A stretch of 64,000 nucleotides of DNA, from contig NZ_JADPKY010000159.1 of NCBI RefSeq assembly GCF_023074185.1, positions 62,001 to 126,000 on the forward strand, read 5' to 3'. Both the position numbers and the translations under genes were made by a program. Shown piece after piece: positions 24,419-32,763 of the stretch (the first letter of the stretch is position 1; every line of letters begins with the position of its first letter). The notes below the pieces were generated by a model, which worked only from the letters and a program-made list of their open reading frames with translations, did not search any database and had not been told where the DNA came from. The DNA is from Bradyrhizobium sp. 132. Lineage in GTDB: Bacteria > Pseudomonadota > Alphaproteobacteria > Rhizobiales > Xanthobacteraceae.

Positions 24419-25501
24419 ATGCACGGATTGCTGCCCGCGCTGAAACGCGGCTTCACGAGATGGATCGGCTGGCGACGCCTCGGCATTGCGGCGAGCGTCT
24501 TCATCATCGCTTTCGCCATCACCACGCTGGTGCGGACCCTCAAGGGCATCGATACCGGGGTCATCCTGACCGCGCTGACCGAGATTCCCCGCGGCAATAT
24601 CGGGCTGGCGGCGATCTGCGTGTGCTTCGCGTTCTGTACGCTGACCTTCTACGACTTTTTTGCACTGCGAACGATCGGCAAGAAGCACGTGCCCTATTGC
24701 ATCGCAGCGCTCTCCAGCTTCACGTCCTATTCGATCGGTCACAATATCGGCGCCACGGTTTTTACCGGCGGGGCGATCCGCTTCCGGATCTATTCGGATT
24801 ACGGGCTGAATGCGATCGACGTCGCGAAAATCTGCTTCCTGTCCGGCCTGACCTTCTGGCTCGGTAACATCTTCGTGCTCTCGATCGGCATGGCCATCCA
24901 CCCGGCTGCCGCCTCCTACATGGATCAGCTGCCGTCGTCGATCAATCGGCTGATCGCGCTCGGCGGCCTCGCCTCGATCGGCGCCTATCTGGTCTGGCTC
25001 TGCATGGGCGAGAAGCGCCGCGAGCTCGGCCAGAAGGGCTGGAAGGTGGTGCTGCCATCGGCGCCGCTGACGCTGGTGCAGATCCTGATCGGCGTCGTCG
25101 ATCTCGGTTTCTGCGCGCTGGCGATGTACCTTCTGGTGCCGGCCAATCCGCAGATCGACTTCCTGTCGCTCTCGGTGGTGTTCATCCTGGCGACACTGCT
25201 CGGCTTCGCCAGCCATGCTCCCGGCTCGCTCGGCGTGTTCGACGCCGCCATGCTGGTGGCGCTGCCCGAATTCGGCCGCGAGCAGCTTTTGGCCACGCTC
25301 CTCGTCTTCCGCATCCTCTATTTCGTCATCCCGTTCGGTCTTGCCATCTCCATCATGGGCGCACGCGAGCTCTGGATGAATGTGGTGGAGCCCTGGCAGG
25401 AGCGCCGACGACTGGCGGAGGCCTGCGCGCAGTCCAACCTGCCCCAGCAGGTGGCAGCGATGGAGCGCGAGCGGTCGCTTCGGCAGGCCAGCAAACGCTA
25501 G
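24419..25501 (+). CDS. lysylphosphatidylglycerol synthase-like (UPF0104) membrane protein
   Basis: 360 residues with about eight hydrophobic helices. It matches the UPF0104/MprF N-terminal flippase-like family: SYSIGHNIGATVFTGGAIRF and RIYSDYGLN followed by FLSGLTFWLGN, and later FASHAPGSLGVFDAAML. In MprF this domain flips aminoacylated phosphatidylglycerol; stand-alone members are of unknown substrate. There is no aminoacyltransferase domain here. The C-terminal ~35 residues are charged and cytoplasmic. The start ATG 24419 follows a GGGAGG-like site (GCCGGGAGGATGA) in which the Shine-Dalgarno lies about 8 bases upstream. Confidence 0.82.
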   Translation: MHGLLPALKRGFTRWIGWRRLGIAASVFIIAFAITTLVRTLKGIDTGVILTALTEIPRGNIGLAAICVCFAFCTLTFYDFFALRTIGKKHVPYCIAALSSFTSYSIGHNIGATVFTGGAIRFRIYSDYGLNAIDVAKICFLSGLTFWLGNIFVLSIGMAIHPAAASYMDQLPSSINRLIALGGLASIGAYLVWLCMGEKRRELGQKGWKVVLPSAPLTLVQILIGVVDLGFCALAMYLLVPANPQIDFLSLSVVFILATLLGFASHAPGSLGVFDAAMLVALPEFGREQLLATLLVFRILYFVIPFGLAISIMGARELWMNVVEPWQERRRLAEACAQSNLPQQVAAMERERSLRQASKR

Positions 25502-25594
25502 ACGGCGGCCAGCAAAGCCGTCAGACCAATGTTGCAGGCGGGGAGCTGTTCCTCTCTTATTTCCGCCTCAACTTTGCCGTTGAAGACGCGGGCC

Positions 25595-27547
25595 ATGATC
25601 CCTATATCTTTTCGCCGTTTCCTCGCCGGCGCCCTGCTGCTCGCCGGGCTCCTCACCGCCTTGCCGCTGGAGCGGGTGGCCGCGCAAGATGCGGGCGCCA
25701 TGCAGATCAGTTGGGAGGTGCGCAACCGCTTCCGGTTGTTCCGCGAGGAGCGCGACTTCCAGCTCCATGTCGAGAGTGCGCGTAACCGCAGCATCCTCGC
25801 CGCCGAGCAGTCGCTCGAACTCCAGAGCGAGGGCCGCGGCTGGGCCCGCAACATGGTCAACCGACTCTGCATCGACCTCCAGGGCCGGGTCAACCAGCCC
25901 TGCACCCGCGACAATACAAAGGAAGACTATATCACCCCGGTTGACCACCCTGTCACCGTGCGCCTCACCGGTGCAGTGCCGGTCGGCGCCACCTGCGCCT
26001 GGTCGTTCGACGACGGCGAAGGGCCGCAACAATCCACCTTCGACTGCGCCGAGCCAGTCAATCTGCGGGTCCGCTACGGCAAGCAGACAGTCGCGACCGT
26101 CGACGTCTCCTCCGGCTCCGATCCGACCCAACGGGTCCAGACCGAGATCCAGGTCCGCGACATCTTCGTCGCTGGCCTCGGGGATAGCATCGCCTCGGGC
26201 GAAGGCAATCCGGACCGGCCGCTGGCGCTGTCGGACGAAGGTTTTTGCTTCCGCTCTTATCTCGGCACCGCCGGCGCGCAGTATTACCGGCCGAGCCGGG
26301 CCGGATATAAAGGCGGTCGCGCCTGCGAGGCGCCGGATACGCTCGCCAATTGGCAGCGTTACAGCGCGCTCTGGTTCAACTCGCCCTGCCATCGCTCACT
26401 CTACAGCTACCAGGCCCGCACCGCGCTGGCGCTCGCGGTACGCTACACCCACGTCGCCGTGACCTTTCTGCCGCTCGCCTGCACCGGCGCCAGCATCGGC
26501 GACGGGCTGCTCGGCTCGCAGCGCGCCCGCGAATGCCCGCCCGGCAAGACCGGCGTCTGCAACACCAGCGTGAACGCACAAGTCGCCGAGCTGCGCGAGG
26601 CGCTGACCGCCGCAAAGAAGCGCCAGCCCGAGCGCACGCTCGACCTCGTGCTGCTCTCGGTCGGCGCCAACGACGTCTATTTCTCCGGCCTCGTCGCCGA
26701 CGTGATCGTCGAGACCGCAACTGAGCGCGCGCTATTCCGCCGCTCCGGCGTGATGGCGAGCGTCGATGATTCCCGCGATGCGCTGGCGCGCGAGCTGCCG
26801 CAGAATTTCGTCAAGCTGCGCGAGGCGCTGAAGCCGCTGGTCGGCGGCGACCTCTCGCACGTGGTCTACGTCTCCTACGCCAACCCGGCGCTCGCAGACG
26901 GCGGCGTGCCCTGCCGCGGCGGCCGCGCCGGGTTCGACATCCATCCCGCCTTCAACGCCGATCCGCAGCGCCTCGCCCGCGTCTCGACTTTCGTCGACAC
27001 CGAATTCTTGCCGGCGCTAAAGGGGCTCGCCACCTGCACCCGGGGCGCGCTGTGCCGCGATCCCGAGGCCGACCGCATGACCTTCGTGGATTCGCATCAG
27101 GCGGCTTTCGCCGATCACGGCTTCTGCGCGCATTCGGGCAACGATCCCGAATTCGACCGCACCTGCTTTGCCGAGAACGGCCAGAGCTTCAATCCTGATA
27201 TCGTGAGCGCGGCGAGCCAGCCGATGCTGTGCGGCCGCGGCGCCTCCGAATTCCGCGCCTATTTGCCGCGCGCGCGCTGGATCCGCGACGCCAATGACAG
27301 TTACTTCGCCGCGATGACCTATCCGCAAGGCTTGCCGGCGGCGAGCCAGCCGACCGACATCCACGACGCGACCTGGGGCGTGCTCTCCGCCATCTATGGC
27401 GGCGCCGTGCACCCAAGCGCCGAAGGCCACGCCGCGATGGCGGATGCCGCACTGCCGGCCGCGGCCGCAGTGCTTGGTCTGGATGCCGCGCCGCCGGGCG
27501 TGACACGCGGGCTGCTCGCACCGCTGCTGCCGGGCGCGCAGCAATAG
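25595..27547 (+). CDS. secreted SGNH/GDSL-type hydrolase with N-terminal beta domain
   Basis: 650 residues from the ATG at 25595, chosen because it places a signal peptide (ISFRRFLAGALLLAGLL, cleavage near VAAQDA) at the N-terminus. Residues ~35-185 form a beta-rich region containing paired cysteines. The hydrolase part starts at GLGDSIASGEGNPD (Ser198 nucleophile, block I). SVGANDVYF, near 370, is block III, and GGAVHPSAEGHAAMA near the C-terminus supplies the Asp/His-type block V. The many cysteines fit an exported protein. Relatives are esterases or lipases acting on surface polymers or lipids. Substrate unknown. Confidence 0.82.
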   Translation: MIPISFRRFLAGALLLAGLLTALPLERVAAQDAGAMQISWEVRNRFRLFREERDFQLHVESARNRSILAAEQSLELQSEGRGWARNMVNRLCIDLQGRVNQPCTRDNTKEDYITPVDHPVTVRLTGAVPVGATCAWSFDDGEGPQQSTFDCAEPVNLRVRYGKQTVATVDVSSGSDPTQRVQTEIQVRDIFVAGLGDSIASGEGNPDRPLALSDEGFCFRSYLGTAGAQYYRPSRAGYKGGRACEAPDTLANWQRYSALWFNSPCHRSLYSYQARTALALAVRYTHVAVTFLPLACTGASIGDGLLGSQRARECPPGKTGVCNTSVNAQVAELREALTAAKKRQPERTLDLVLLSVGANDVYFSGLVADVIVETATERALFRRSGVMASVDDSRDALARELPQNFVKLREALKPLVGGDLSHVVYVSYANPALADGGVPCRGGRAGFDIHPAFNADPQRLARVSTFVDTEFLPALKGLATCTRGALCRDPEADRMTFVDSHQAAFADHGFCAHSGNDPEFDRTCFAENGQSFNPDIVSAASQPMLCGRGASEFRAYLPRARWIRDANDSYFAAMTYPQGLPAASQPTDIHDATWGVLSAIYGGAVHPSAEGHAAMADAALPAAAAVLGLDAAPPGVTRGLLAPLLPGAQQ

Positions 27548-27664
27548 TTCACGCAACCTCTACACGCACACTGCCATCGCCCGCCTTGTGCGCCCTTGCG
27601 CACTGGGGCGGGCGATCGAGTACTCCGTGACAGACGTGATTGAATCGAGACGTCGCGGCGTCCA

Positions 27665-27691
27665 GGATTCCCCGCCTTCGCGGGGAATGAC
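27665..27691. repeat. dispersed hairpin repeat D (copy 1)
   Basis: ATTCCCCGC (27667-27675) pairs with GCGGGGAAT (27680-27688) around CTTC, preceded by GTCCAGG and followed by GACAA. A related copy in the opposite orientation is at 63929-63976, and a fragment (CCCGCGGGGAATGACA) lies near 37050. Confidence 0.8.
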
Positions 27692-27771
27692 AACGGCACG
27701 CGTGGCGCAATCGGGTTCGCCATCACCACACATCGTTCCCGCTCACCTACCGTTCCATCAATCCAAAAACG

Positions 27772-27785
27772 GCATCGATCGATGC
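27772..27785. promoter_or_regulatory. palindrome GCATCGATCGATGC, candidate operator
   Basis: A perfect 14-bp palindrome 80 bases upstream of the transporter start. The half-word GCATCGA recurs upstream of kdgD (near 30289), which hints at a shared regulator site, perhaps for the adjacent LysR protein. Confidence 0.35.
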
Positions 27786-27865
27786 TGCCTTGAGCTTGGA
27801 CACTTTGCCGCGCGCGCCTCTAGGAGTCGTCGTGAGGAAACGTTCGAGTTCTAAGGAGGCGCGTA

Positions 27866-29218
27866 ATGAGCGCAGTGATGTCCACAGCGGACGTGAGGAG
27901 GTCTCGCGTCAGGCTGTTCATCGTGACCATGTTGTTCCTGGTCACGACCGTCAATTATGCCGACCGCGCCACGCTGTCGATCGCGGGTCCCGCGCTCTCC
28001 AAGGAGCTGCATCTCGATCCCGTCGCCATGGGCTACATCTTCTCGGCCTTCGGCTGGTCCTATGTGCTCGCGCAGGTGCCGGGCGGCTGGCTGCTCGACC
28101 GCTACGGCTCGCGCCTCGTCTATGCCTTCAGCATCATCGTCTGGTCGCTGTTCACGACCCTGCAGGGTTGGGTCGGCTTCTTGAGCGCCGGCACCGCAAT
28201 CACCGTGCTGTTCGGCCTGCGCTTCCTGGTCGGCATCGCCGAAGCGCCCTCATTCCCCGCCAATGCCCGCATCGTTGCGGCCTGGTTTCCGAGCAACGAG
28301 CGCGGAACCGCGTCCGCCTTCTTCAATTCCGGGCAGTATTTCGCGACCGTGATCTTCGCGCCGCTGATGGGCTGGATCGCGCATGACTACGGCTGGCGCT
28401 ACGTGTTCTTCGTGATGGGCGCGCTCGGCGTCGTGATGGGTCTGGTCTGGATCAAGACCATCTACGGTCCGAAGGAGCATCCTGGCATCAACGAGGCCGA
28501 GTTCGACTACATCAAAGAAGGCGGTGCACTGGTTGACCTCGATGCGCCCAAAGACGATCTGAAACATGAGCGCGCGGCGGCTTCCGGCCCCGGCTGGGAT
28601 CACATCCGCCAGCTGCTCTCCAACCGCATGATGCTCGGCGTTTATCTCGGCCAGTACTGCATCAACACGCTGACTTATTTCTTCCTGACCTGGTTCCCGG
28701 TCTATCTCGTCAAGGAGCGCGGCCTGTCGATCCTGCAGGCCGGCTTCGTCGCGACGCTGCCGGCGCTGTGCGGCTTCATCGGCGGCGTGCTCGGCGGCGT
28801 CATCTCCGACGCCATCCTGCGCAAGACGGGTTCGCTGACCATGGCACGCAAGATCCCGATCGTCGGCGGCATGCTGCTCTCGATGTCGATCATCGCCTGC
28901 AACTATGTCGACGGGCAGGCGCTGGTGGTCGGCTTCATGGCGCTCGCCTTCTTCGGCAAGGGCATCGGCGCGCTCGGCTGGGCTGTCGTCTCCGATACCT
29001 CGCCCAAGGAAGCCGGCGGCGTCTCGGGCGGCCTGTTCAACACCTTCGGCAATCTCTCCTCGATCAGCACCCCGATCGTGATCGGCTACATCCTGGCCGC
29101 GACCGGCTCGTTCAACGGCGCGCTGATATTCGTCGGCGCCAATGCGCTGGTGGCCGCATTCGCCTATCTCGTGATCGTGGGCAAGATCGAGCGCGTGGTG
29201 CTCAAACGTTCCTCCTGA
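27866..29218 (+). CDS. MFS aldarate/sugar-acid transporter (GudP-like anion:cation symporter family)
   Basis: 450 residues, about 12 hydrophobic helices. It matches the anion:cation symporter branch of the MFS: TTVNYADRATLSIAGPALSK in helix 1, VPGGWLLDRYGSRLVYAF (motif A), VGIAEAPSFPANARIVAAWF and NERGTASAFFNSGQYF are typical of the glucarate/galactarate/galactonate carriers GudP, GarP and DgoT. Probable role: proton-coupled uptake of D-glucarate and D-galactarate. AAGGAGG precedes the start. A T-tailed terminator follows it, so it is transcribed apart from the lysR gene. Confidence 0.9.
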   Translation: MSAVMSTADVRRSRVRLFIVTMLFLVTTVNYADRATLSIAGPALSKELHLDPVAMGYIFSAFGWSYVLAQVPGGWLLDRYGSRLVYAFSIIVWSLFTTLQGWVGFLSAGTAITVLFGLRFLVGIAEAPSFPANARIVAAWFPSNERGTASAFFNSGQYFATVIFAPLMGWIAHDYGWRYVFFVMGALGVVMGLVWIKTIYGPKEHPGINEAEFDYIKEGGALVDLDAPKDDLKHERAAASGPGWDHIRQLLSNRMMLGVYLGQYCINTLTYFFLTWFPVYLVKERGLSILQAGFVATLPALCGFIGGVLGGVISDAILRKTGSLTMARKIPIVGGMLLSMSIIACNYVDGQALVVGFMALAFFGKGIGALGWAVVSDTSPKEAGGVSGGLFNTFGNLSSISTPIVIGYILAATGSFNGALIFVGANALVAAFAYLVIVGKIERVVLKRSS

Positions 29219-29250
29219 GGGCTCCCATGGGAGCTTGACCAGGAAACTTA

Positions 29251-29281
29251 ACGGCGGCTTCACAGCCGCCGTCTTTGTTTT
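29251..29281 (+). terminator. rho-independent terminator of the transporter gene
   Basis: ACGGCGGCT (29251-29259) pairs with AGCCGCCGT (29264-29272) around TCAC, followed by CTTTGTTTT. It lies 32 bases after the stop codon. A 14-bp palindrome GCTCCCATGGGAGC at 29221-29234 precedes it. Confidence 0.9.
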
Positions 29282-29314
29282 GGGGGTAATCGATGCTAGA
29301 AGTGCCGGGGAAAC

Positions 29315-29332
29315 GCCTTATCCATCTAAGGC
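29315..29332. promoter_or_regulatory. inverted repeat GCCTTA-N6-TAAGGC before the LysR start
   Basis: A perfect 6-bp inverted repeat ends 8 bases before the LysR start codon. LysR proteins commonly repress their own genes from dyads near the start, so autoregulation is plausible. An alternative upstream ATG at 29293 would place it inside the gene. Confidence 0.35.
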
Positions 29333-29340
29333 ATGTATCG

Positions 29341-30246
29341 ATGTTTGACCTTAACCAGCTCCGCTGTTTCGTCACGGTGGCGGAAGAATTGCATTTCGGC
29401 CGCGCCGCGGCGCGGCTGAACATGACCCAGCCGCCGCTGTCCCGGCAGATCCAGGTGCTCGAGCACATCATCGACGCGCCGCTGCTGGAGCGCACCAGCC
29501 GCTCGGTGCGGCTGACGCCTGCCGGGCGCAGCTTCCTGCCGGAAGCGCGGCGCATCCTGAAGCTTGCGGAAAGCGCCTCGCAAGTCGCCCGTCGCATCGC
29601 GCTCGGCAAGACCGGCTCGCTGAAGATTGGCTTCACCGCGGCCGCCGCCTACGGCTTCCTGCCCGAGCTCGTCGCGGCCTGCCGCGCCAAGCTGCCCGAG
29701 GTGGACTTCTCACTGAAGGAGATGGTGTCCGGCGACCAGTTCGAGGCGCTGTCCTCGGGCCAGATCGATGCCGGCCTGCTCAGGCCTCCGATCGCGCGTC
29801 CCGAGATCGCCAGCCGCCGCGTCGTCGCCGAGCCCCTGCTCGCCGCGATCCCGAAAAAACATCCGCTGGCGAATGCCGAGAGCATCACCATCAAGGATTT
29901 CGACAACCAGCCCTTCGTGATGTATTCGCCCTATGAGAGCCGCTATTTTCACGACGTGCTGGTGGCGATGTTCACCCGCGCCGACATTTTGCCGCGCTAC
30001 GTGCAGCACCTGAGCCAGATCCACTCGATCCTCGCCATGGTGCGCGCCGGCCTCGGCCTTGCGATCGTGCCGGCGGCGGCGGCGAGCCTGAAGATCGCGG
30101 ACGTCCGCCTGCGGCCGCTCAAGCTGCGCACGCGCGTTCCCGTCGAGCTGTTCATGGTCTGGCGGCGCGACGACGAGAATCCGCTGCTCTCGGCGCTCGT
30201 CAAAATCGCGAGCGAATTGTCCTCGGCGGAGGTGAGGGAAGATTGA
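29341..30246 (+). CDS. LysR-type transcriptional regulator of the aldarate cluster
   Basis: 301 residues from ATG 29341, the normal LysR length; a start at 29293 would add 16 residues unlike the family. The N-terminal helix-turn-helix is clear: MFDLNQLRCFVTVAEELHFG, then AAARLNMTQPPLSRQIQVLE and LLERTSRSVRLTPAG. Residues 90-300 are the effector-binding domain (LKIGFTAAAAYGFLPELVAA, GQIDAGLLRP). It sits between the transporter and kdgD on the same strand, so it likely controls both units in response to an aldarate or a pathway intermediate. Confidence 0.93.
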   Translation: MFDLNQLRCFVTVAEELHFGRAAARLNMTQPPLSRQIQVLEHIIDAPLLERTSRSVRLTPAGRSFLPEARRILKLAESASQVARRIALGKTGSLKIGFTAAAAYGFLPELVAACRAKLPEVDFSLKEMVSGDQFEALSSGQIDAGLLRPPIARPEIASRRVVAEPLLAAIPKKHPLANAESITIKDFDNQPFVMYSPYESRYFHDVLVAMFTRADILPRYVQHLSQIHSILAMVRAGLGLAIVPAAAASLKIADVRLRPLKLRTRVPVELFMVWRRDDENPLLSALVKIASELSSAEVRED

Positions 30247-30369
30247 TGCTGATTTCGCATTGGTCGATATAGGCTTTGGCTTGGACGCGCATCGAACGGT
30301 CTCCTAAACCACGGCGCATGGACGCGCAGGCTTGCGTCCTCCACAACACGAGACAAGGGAGCAGCGCCC

Positions 30370-31314
30370 ATGAGCAAGATGACCCCGCAGGAAATGGCCC
30401 AGAAGATCGGATCCGGCCTCCTGTCCTTCCCCGTCACACCGTTCAAGGCGGATTACTCCTTCGACGAGACGACCTACCGCGCCAACATGGACTGGCTGTG
30501 CGGCTATGACGTTGCCGGCCTGTTCGCCGCCGGCGGCACCGGCGAGTTCTTCTCGCTGACCGCGGCAGAGGTTCCGCATATCGTCAAGATCGCCGTGGAC
30601 GAGACCAAGGGCCGCGTGCCCGTGCTCGCCGGCACCGGCTACGGCACCGCCACCGCGCGCGAGATCGCGATCGGCGCCGAGAAGGCCGGCGCCGACGGCC
30701 TTCTACTGCTGCCGCCCTATCTCACCCATGCCGAGCAGGACGGCCTCGCTGCCCATGTCGAAGCGATCTGCGCCTCCGTGAAGATCGGCGTCATCGTCTA
30801 CAACCGCGACAACGCGATCCTTCAGCCCGATACGCTCGCTCGCCTTGCCGAGCGCTGCCCGAACCTCGTCGGCTACAAGGACGGCATCGGCGACATCGAG
30901 CTGATGACCCGCGTCTACACCAAGCTCGGCGATCGCCTCACCTATATCGGGGGCCTGCCGACCGCGGAGACGTTCGCGCTGCCCTATCTCGACATGGGCG
31001 TGACGACCTACTCCTCCGCCGTGTTCAACTTCGTTCCGGAATTCGCCACCAACTTCTACGCCGCCGTGCGCAAGCGCGACCATGCGACGATCCACGCCGG
31101 GCTGAAGGATTTCATCCTGCCGCTGATCGCGATCCGCAACCGCAAGAAGGGCTATGCGGTCTCGATCATCAAGGCCGGCATGAAGGTGATCGGCCGCGAT
31201 TCCGGTCCGGTCCGCCCGCCGCTCACCGACCTCTCCGAGCAGGAGATCGCAGAAGTGGCCGCGCTGGTGAAGAACCTGCCCGCCATTCGATCGTCACAAC
31301 AGGCGGCAGAATAA
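30370..31314 (+). CDS. kdgD: 5-dehydro-4-deoxyglucarate dehydratase
   Basis: 314 residues, DapA/NAL aldolase superfamily. The enzyme removes water and CO2 from 5-dehydro-4-deoxy-D-glucarate and yields 2-oxoglutarate semialdehyde. Tyr144 (VIVYNRDN) and the Schiff-base Lys170 (GYKDGIGD) are in place, as is GGTGEFFSLT. The strong local match to KdgD rather than dihydrodipicolinate synthase is supported by the neighbours: glucarate dehydratase, semialdehyde dehydrogenase and galactarate dehydratase follow on the same strand. An AAGGGAG ribosome-binding site precedes the ATG. It is the first gene of the catabolic operon. Confidence 0.93.
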   Translation: MSKMTPQEMAQKIGSGLLSFPVTPFKADYSFDETTYRANMDWLCGYDVAGLFAAGGTGEFFSLTAAEVPHIVKIAVDETKGRVPVLAGTGYGTATAREIAIGAEKAGADGLLLLPPYLTHAEQDGLAAHVEAICASVKIGVIVYNRDNAILQPDTLARLAERCPNLVGYKDGIGDIELMTRVYTKLGDRLTYIGGLPTAETFALPYLDMGVTTYSSAVFNFVPEFATNFYAAVRKRDHATIHAGLKDFILPLIAIRNRKKGYAVSIIKAGMKVIGRDSGPVRPPLTDLSEQEIAEVAALVKNLPAIRSSQQAAE

Positions 31315-31343
31315 CGATAGAACACAACAGGGAGGAGCGTGCG

Positions 31344-32687
31344 ATGGCCCAGACTGAAATCTCGGGTGCACCGGTCGTCACGGCGATGCAAGTGATCCCG
31401 GTCGCGGGCCGTGACAGCATGCTCCTCAATCTGAGCGGCGCGCATGCGCCGTTCTTCACCCGCAACATCGTCATCCTCACCGACAATGCCGGTCACACCG
31501 GCGTCGGCGAGGTGCCGGGCGGGCAGAAGATCTGGCAGACGCTGCAGGACGCCCGTGATCTCGTGATTGGCAAGACCGTCGGCGCGATGAACAACATCCT
31601 CGCCGATATCAGGACCGCCTTCGCCGATCGCGATTCCGGCGGCCGTGGCAAGCAGACCTTTGATCTCCGCGTCATGATCCACGCCGTCACGGCCGTGGAG
31701 TCCGCGCTGCTCGATTTGCTCGGCCAGCATCTCAACCTGCCGGTCGCAGCCCTGCTCGGCGAGGGCCAGCAGCGCAACAGCGTCGAGACGCTCGGCTATC
31801 TCTTCTTCGTCGGCGACGTCAGCAAGAGCAAACTCGCCTACGTCAAGGGCGAGACCGGCAAGGCCGAATGGTTCAACCTCCGCCATCAGCAGGCGATGAC
31901 GCCGGAAACCGTGGTGCGGCTCGCGGAAGCCACCCACGACCGTTACGGCTTCGCCGATTTCAAGCTGAAGGGCGGCGTGCTGCGCGGCGAGCAGGAGATC
32001 GAAGCCGTCACCGCGATCGCCAGACGCTTTCCGAACGCGCGCGTGACGCTCGATCCGAACGGCGCATGGTCGCTCGACGAGGCTGTCAGCCTCTGCAAGG
32101 ACATGCACGGCATCCTCGCCTATGCCGAAGACCCCTGCGGCGCGGAAAGCGGCTTCTCCGGCCGTGAGATCATGGCCGAGTTCCGCCGTGCAACTGGCCT
32201 GCCGACCGCGACCAACATGATCGCAACCGACTGGCGGCAGCTCTCTCATGCGTTGCGGCTGGGCGCGGTGGACATTCCGCTGGCCGATCCCCATTTTTGG
32301 ACCATGCAAGGCTCGGTGCGCGTGGCCCAGACCTGCCGCGACAACGGCCTGACCTGGGGCTCGCACTCCAACAACCATTTCGACATCTCGCTCGCCATGT
32401 TCACCCATGTCGGCGCCGCCGCCCCCGGCAAGGTCACTGCGATCGACACCCACTGGATCTGGCAGGACGGCCAGGCGCTAACCAAGGAGCCGCTCCAGAT
32501 CAAGGGCGGCAAGATCGCCGTGCCTGACAGGCCGGGCCTGGGTATCGAAATCGACAGGGCCGCCATCGACGCAGCGCATGACCTCTACAAGCAGCATGGA
32601 CTCGGCGCCCGCGATGACGCTATTGCCATGCAGGACCTGATCCCCGGCTGGACCTTCGACGACAAGCGTCCCTGCCTCGTGCGTTAA
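31344..32687 (+). CDS. gudD: glucarate dehydratase
   Basis: 447 residues, enolase superfamily, GlucD subgroup. It dehydrates D-glucarate to 5-dehydro-4-deoxy-D-glucarate. The GlucD features are visible: HAPFFTRNIVILTDNAGHTG near the N-terminus, the K-x-K motif in YGFADFKLKGG, the metal ligand region VTLDPNGAW, AEDPCGAE, TNMIATDW, and the His-Asn motif SHSNNHFD. Length is standard. GGGAGGAG lies before the start, 29 bases after kdgD. Repeat A copy 3 follows. Confidence 0.95.
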   Translation: MAQTEISGAPVVTAMQVIPVAGRDSMLLNLSGAHAPFFTRNIVILTDNAGHTGVGEVPGGQKIWQTLQDARDLVIGKTVGAMNNILADIRTAFADRDSGGRGKQTFDLRVMIHAVTAVESALLDLLGQHLNLPVAALLGEGQQRNSVETLGYLFFVGDVSKSKLAYVKGETGKAEWFNLRHQQAMTPETVVRLAEATHDRYGFADFKLKGGVLRGEQEIEAVTAIARRFPNARVTLDPNGAWSLDEAVSLCKDMHGILAYAEDPCGAESGFSGREIMAEFRRATGLPTATNMIATDWRQLSHALRLGAVDIPLADPHFWTMQGSVRVAQTCRDNGLTWGSHSNNHFDISLAMFTHVGAAAPGKVTAIDTHWIWQDGQALTKEPLQIKGGKIAVPDRPGLGIEIDRAAIDAAHDLYKQHGLGARDDAIAMQDLIPGWTFDDKRPCLVR

Positions 32688-32695
32688 GAATTCAG

Positions 32696-32742
32696 GCATG
32701 ATCCCGGACAATTGGACACCGGTTTTCCGACAAGGATCATGC
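32696..32742. repeat. dispersed palindromic repeat A (copy 3) inside the operon
   Basis: GCATGATCC (32696-32704) pairs with GGATCATGC (32734-32742). The centre keeps CGGACAATT and CGGTTTTCCG, as in copy 1. It lies between gudD and the aldehyde dehydrogenase gene and could affect the relative expression of the two. Confidence 0.8.
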
Positions 32743-32763
32743 TTCTCAAATAAGGAGGACAAC

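Larger units (their letters stand above)
27548..27865. other. intergenic region upstream of the aldarate cluster
   Basis: 318 bases without a gene. They hold repeat D copy 1 (27665-27691), a 14-bp perfect palindrome (27772-27785) and the AAGGAGG ribosome-binding site (27853-27859) of the transporter gene. Confidence 0.75.

Noticed and set aside
32698..32763. N-terminal extension of the aldehyde dehydrogenase
   Set aside because: It would translate repeat A, and a strong AAGGAGG lies just before the ATG at 32764.
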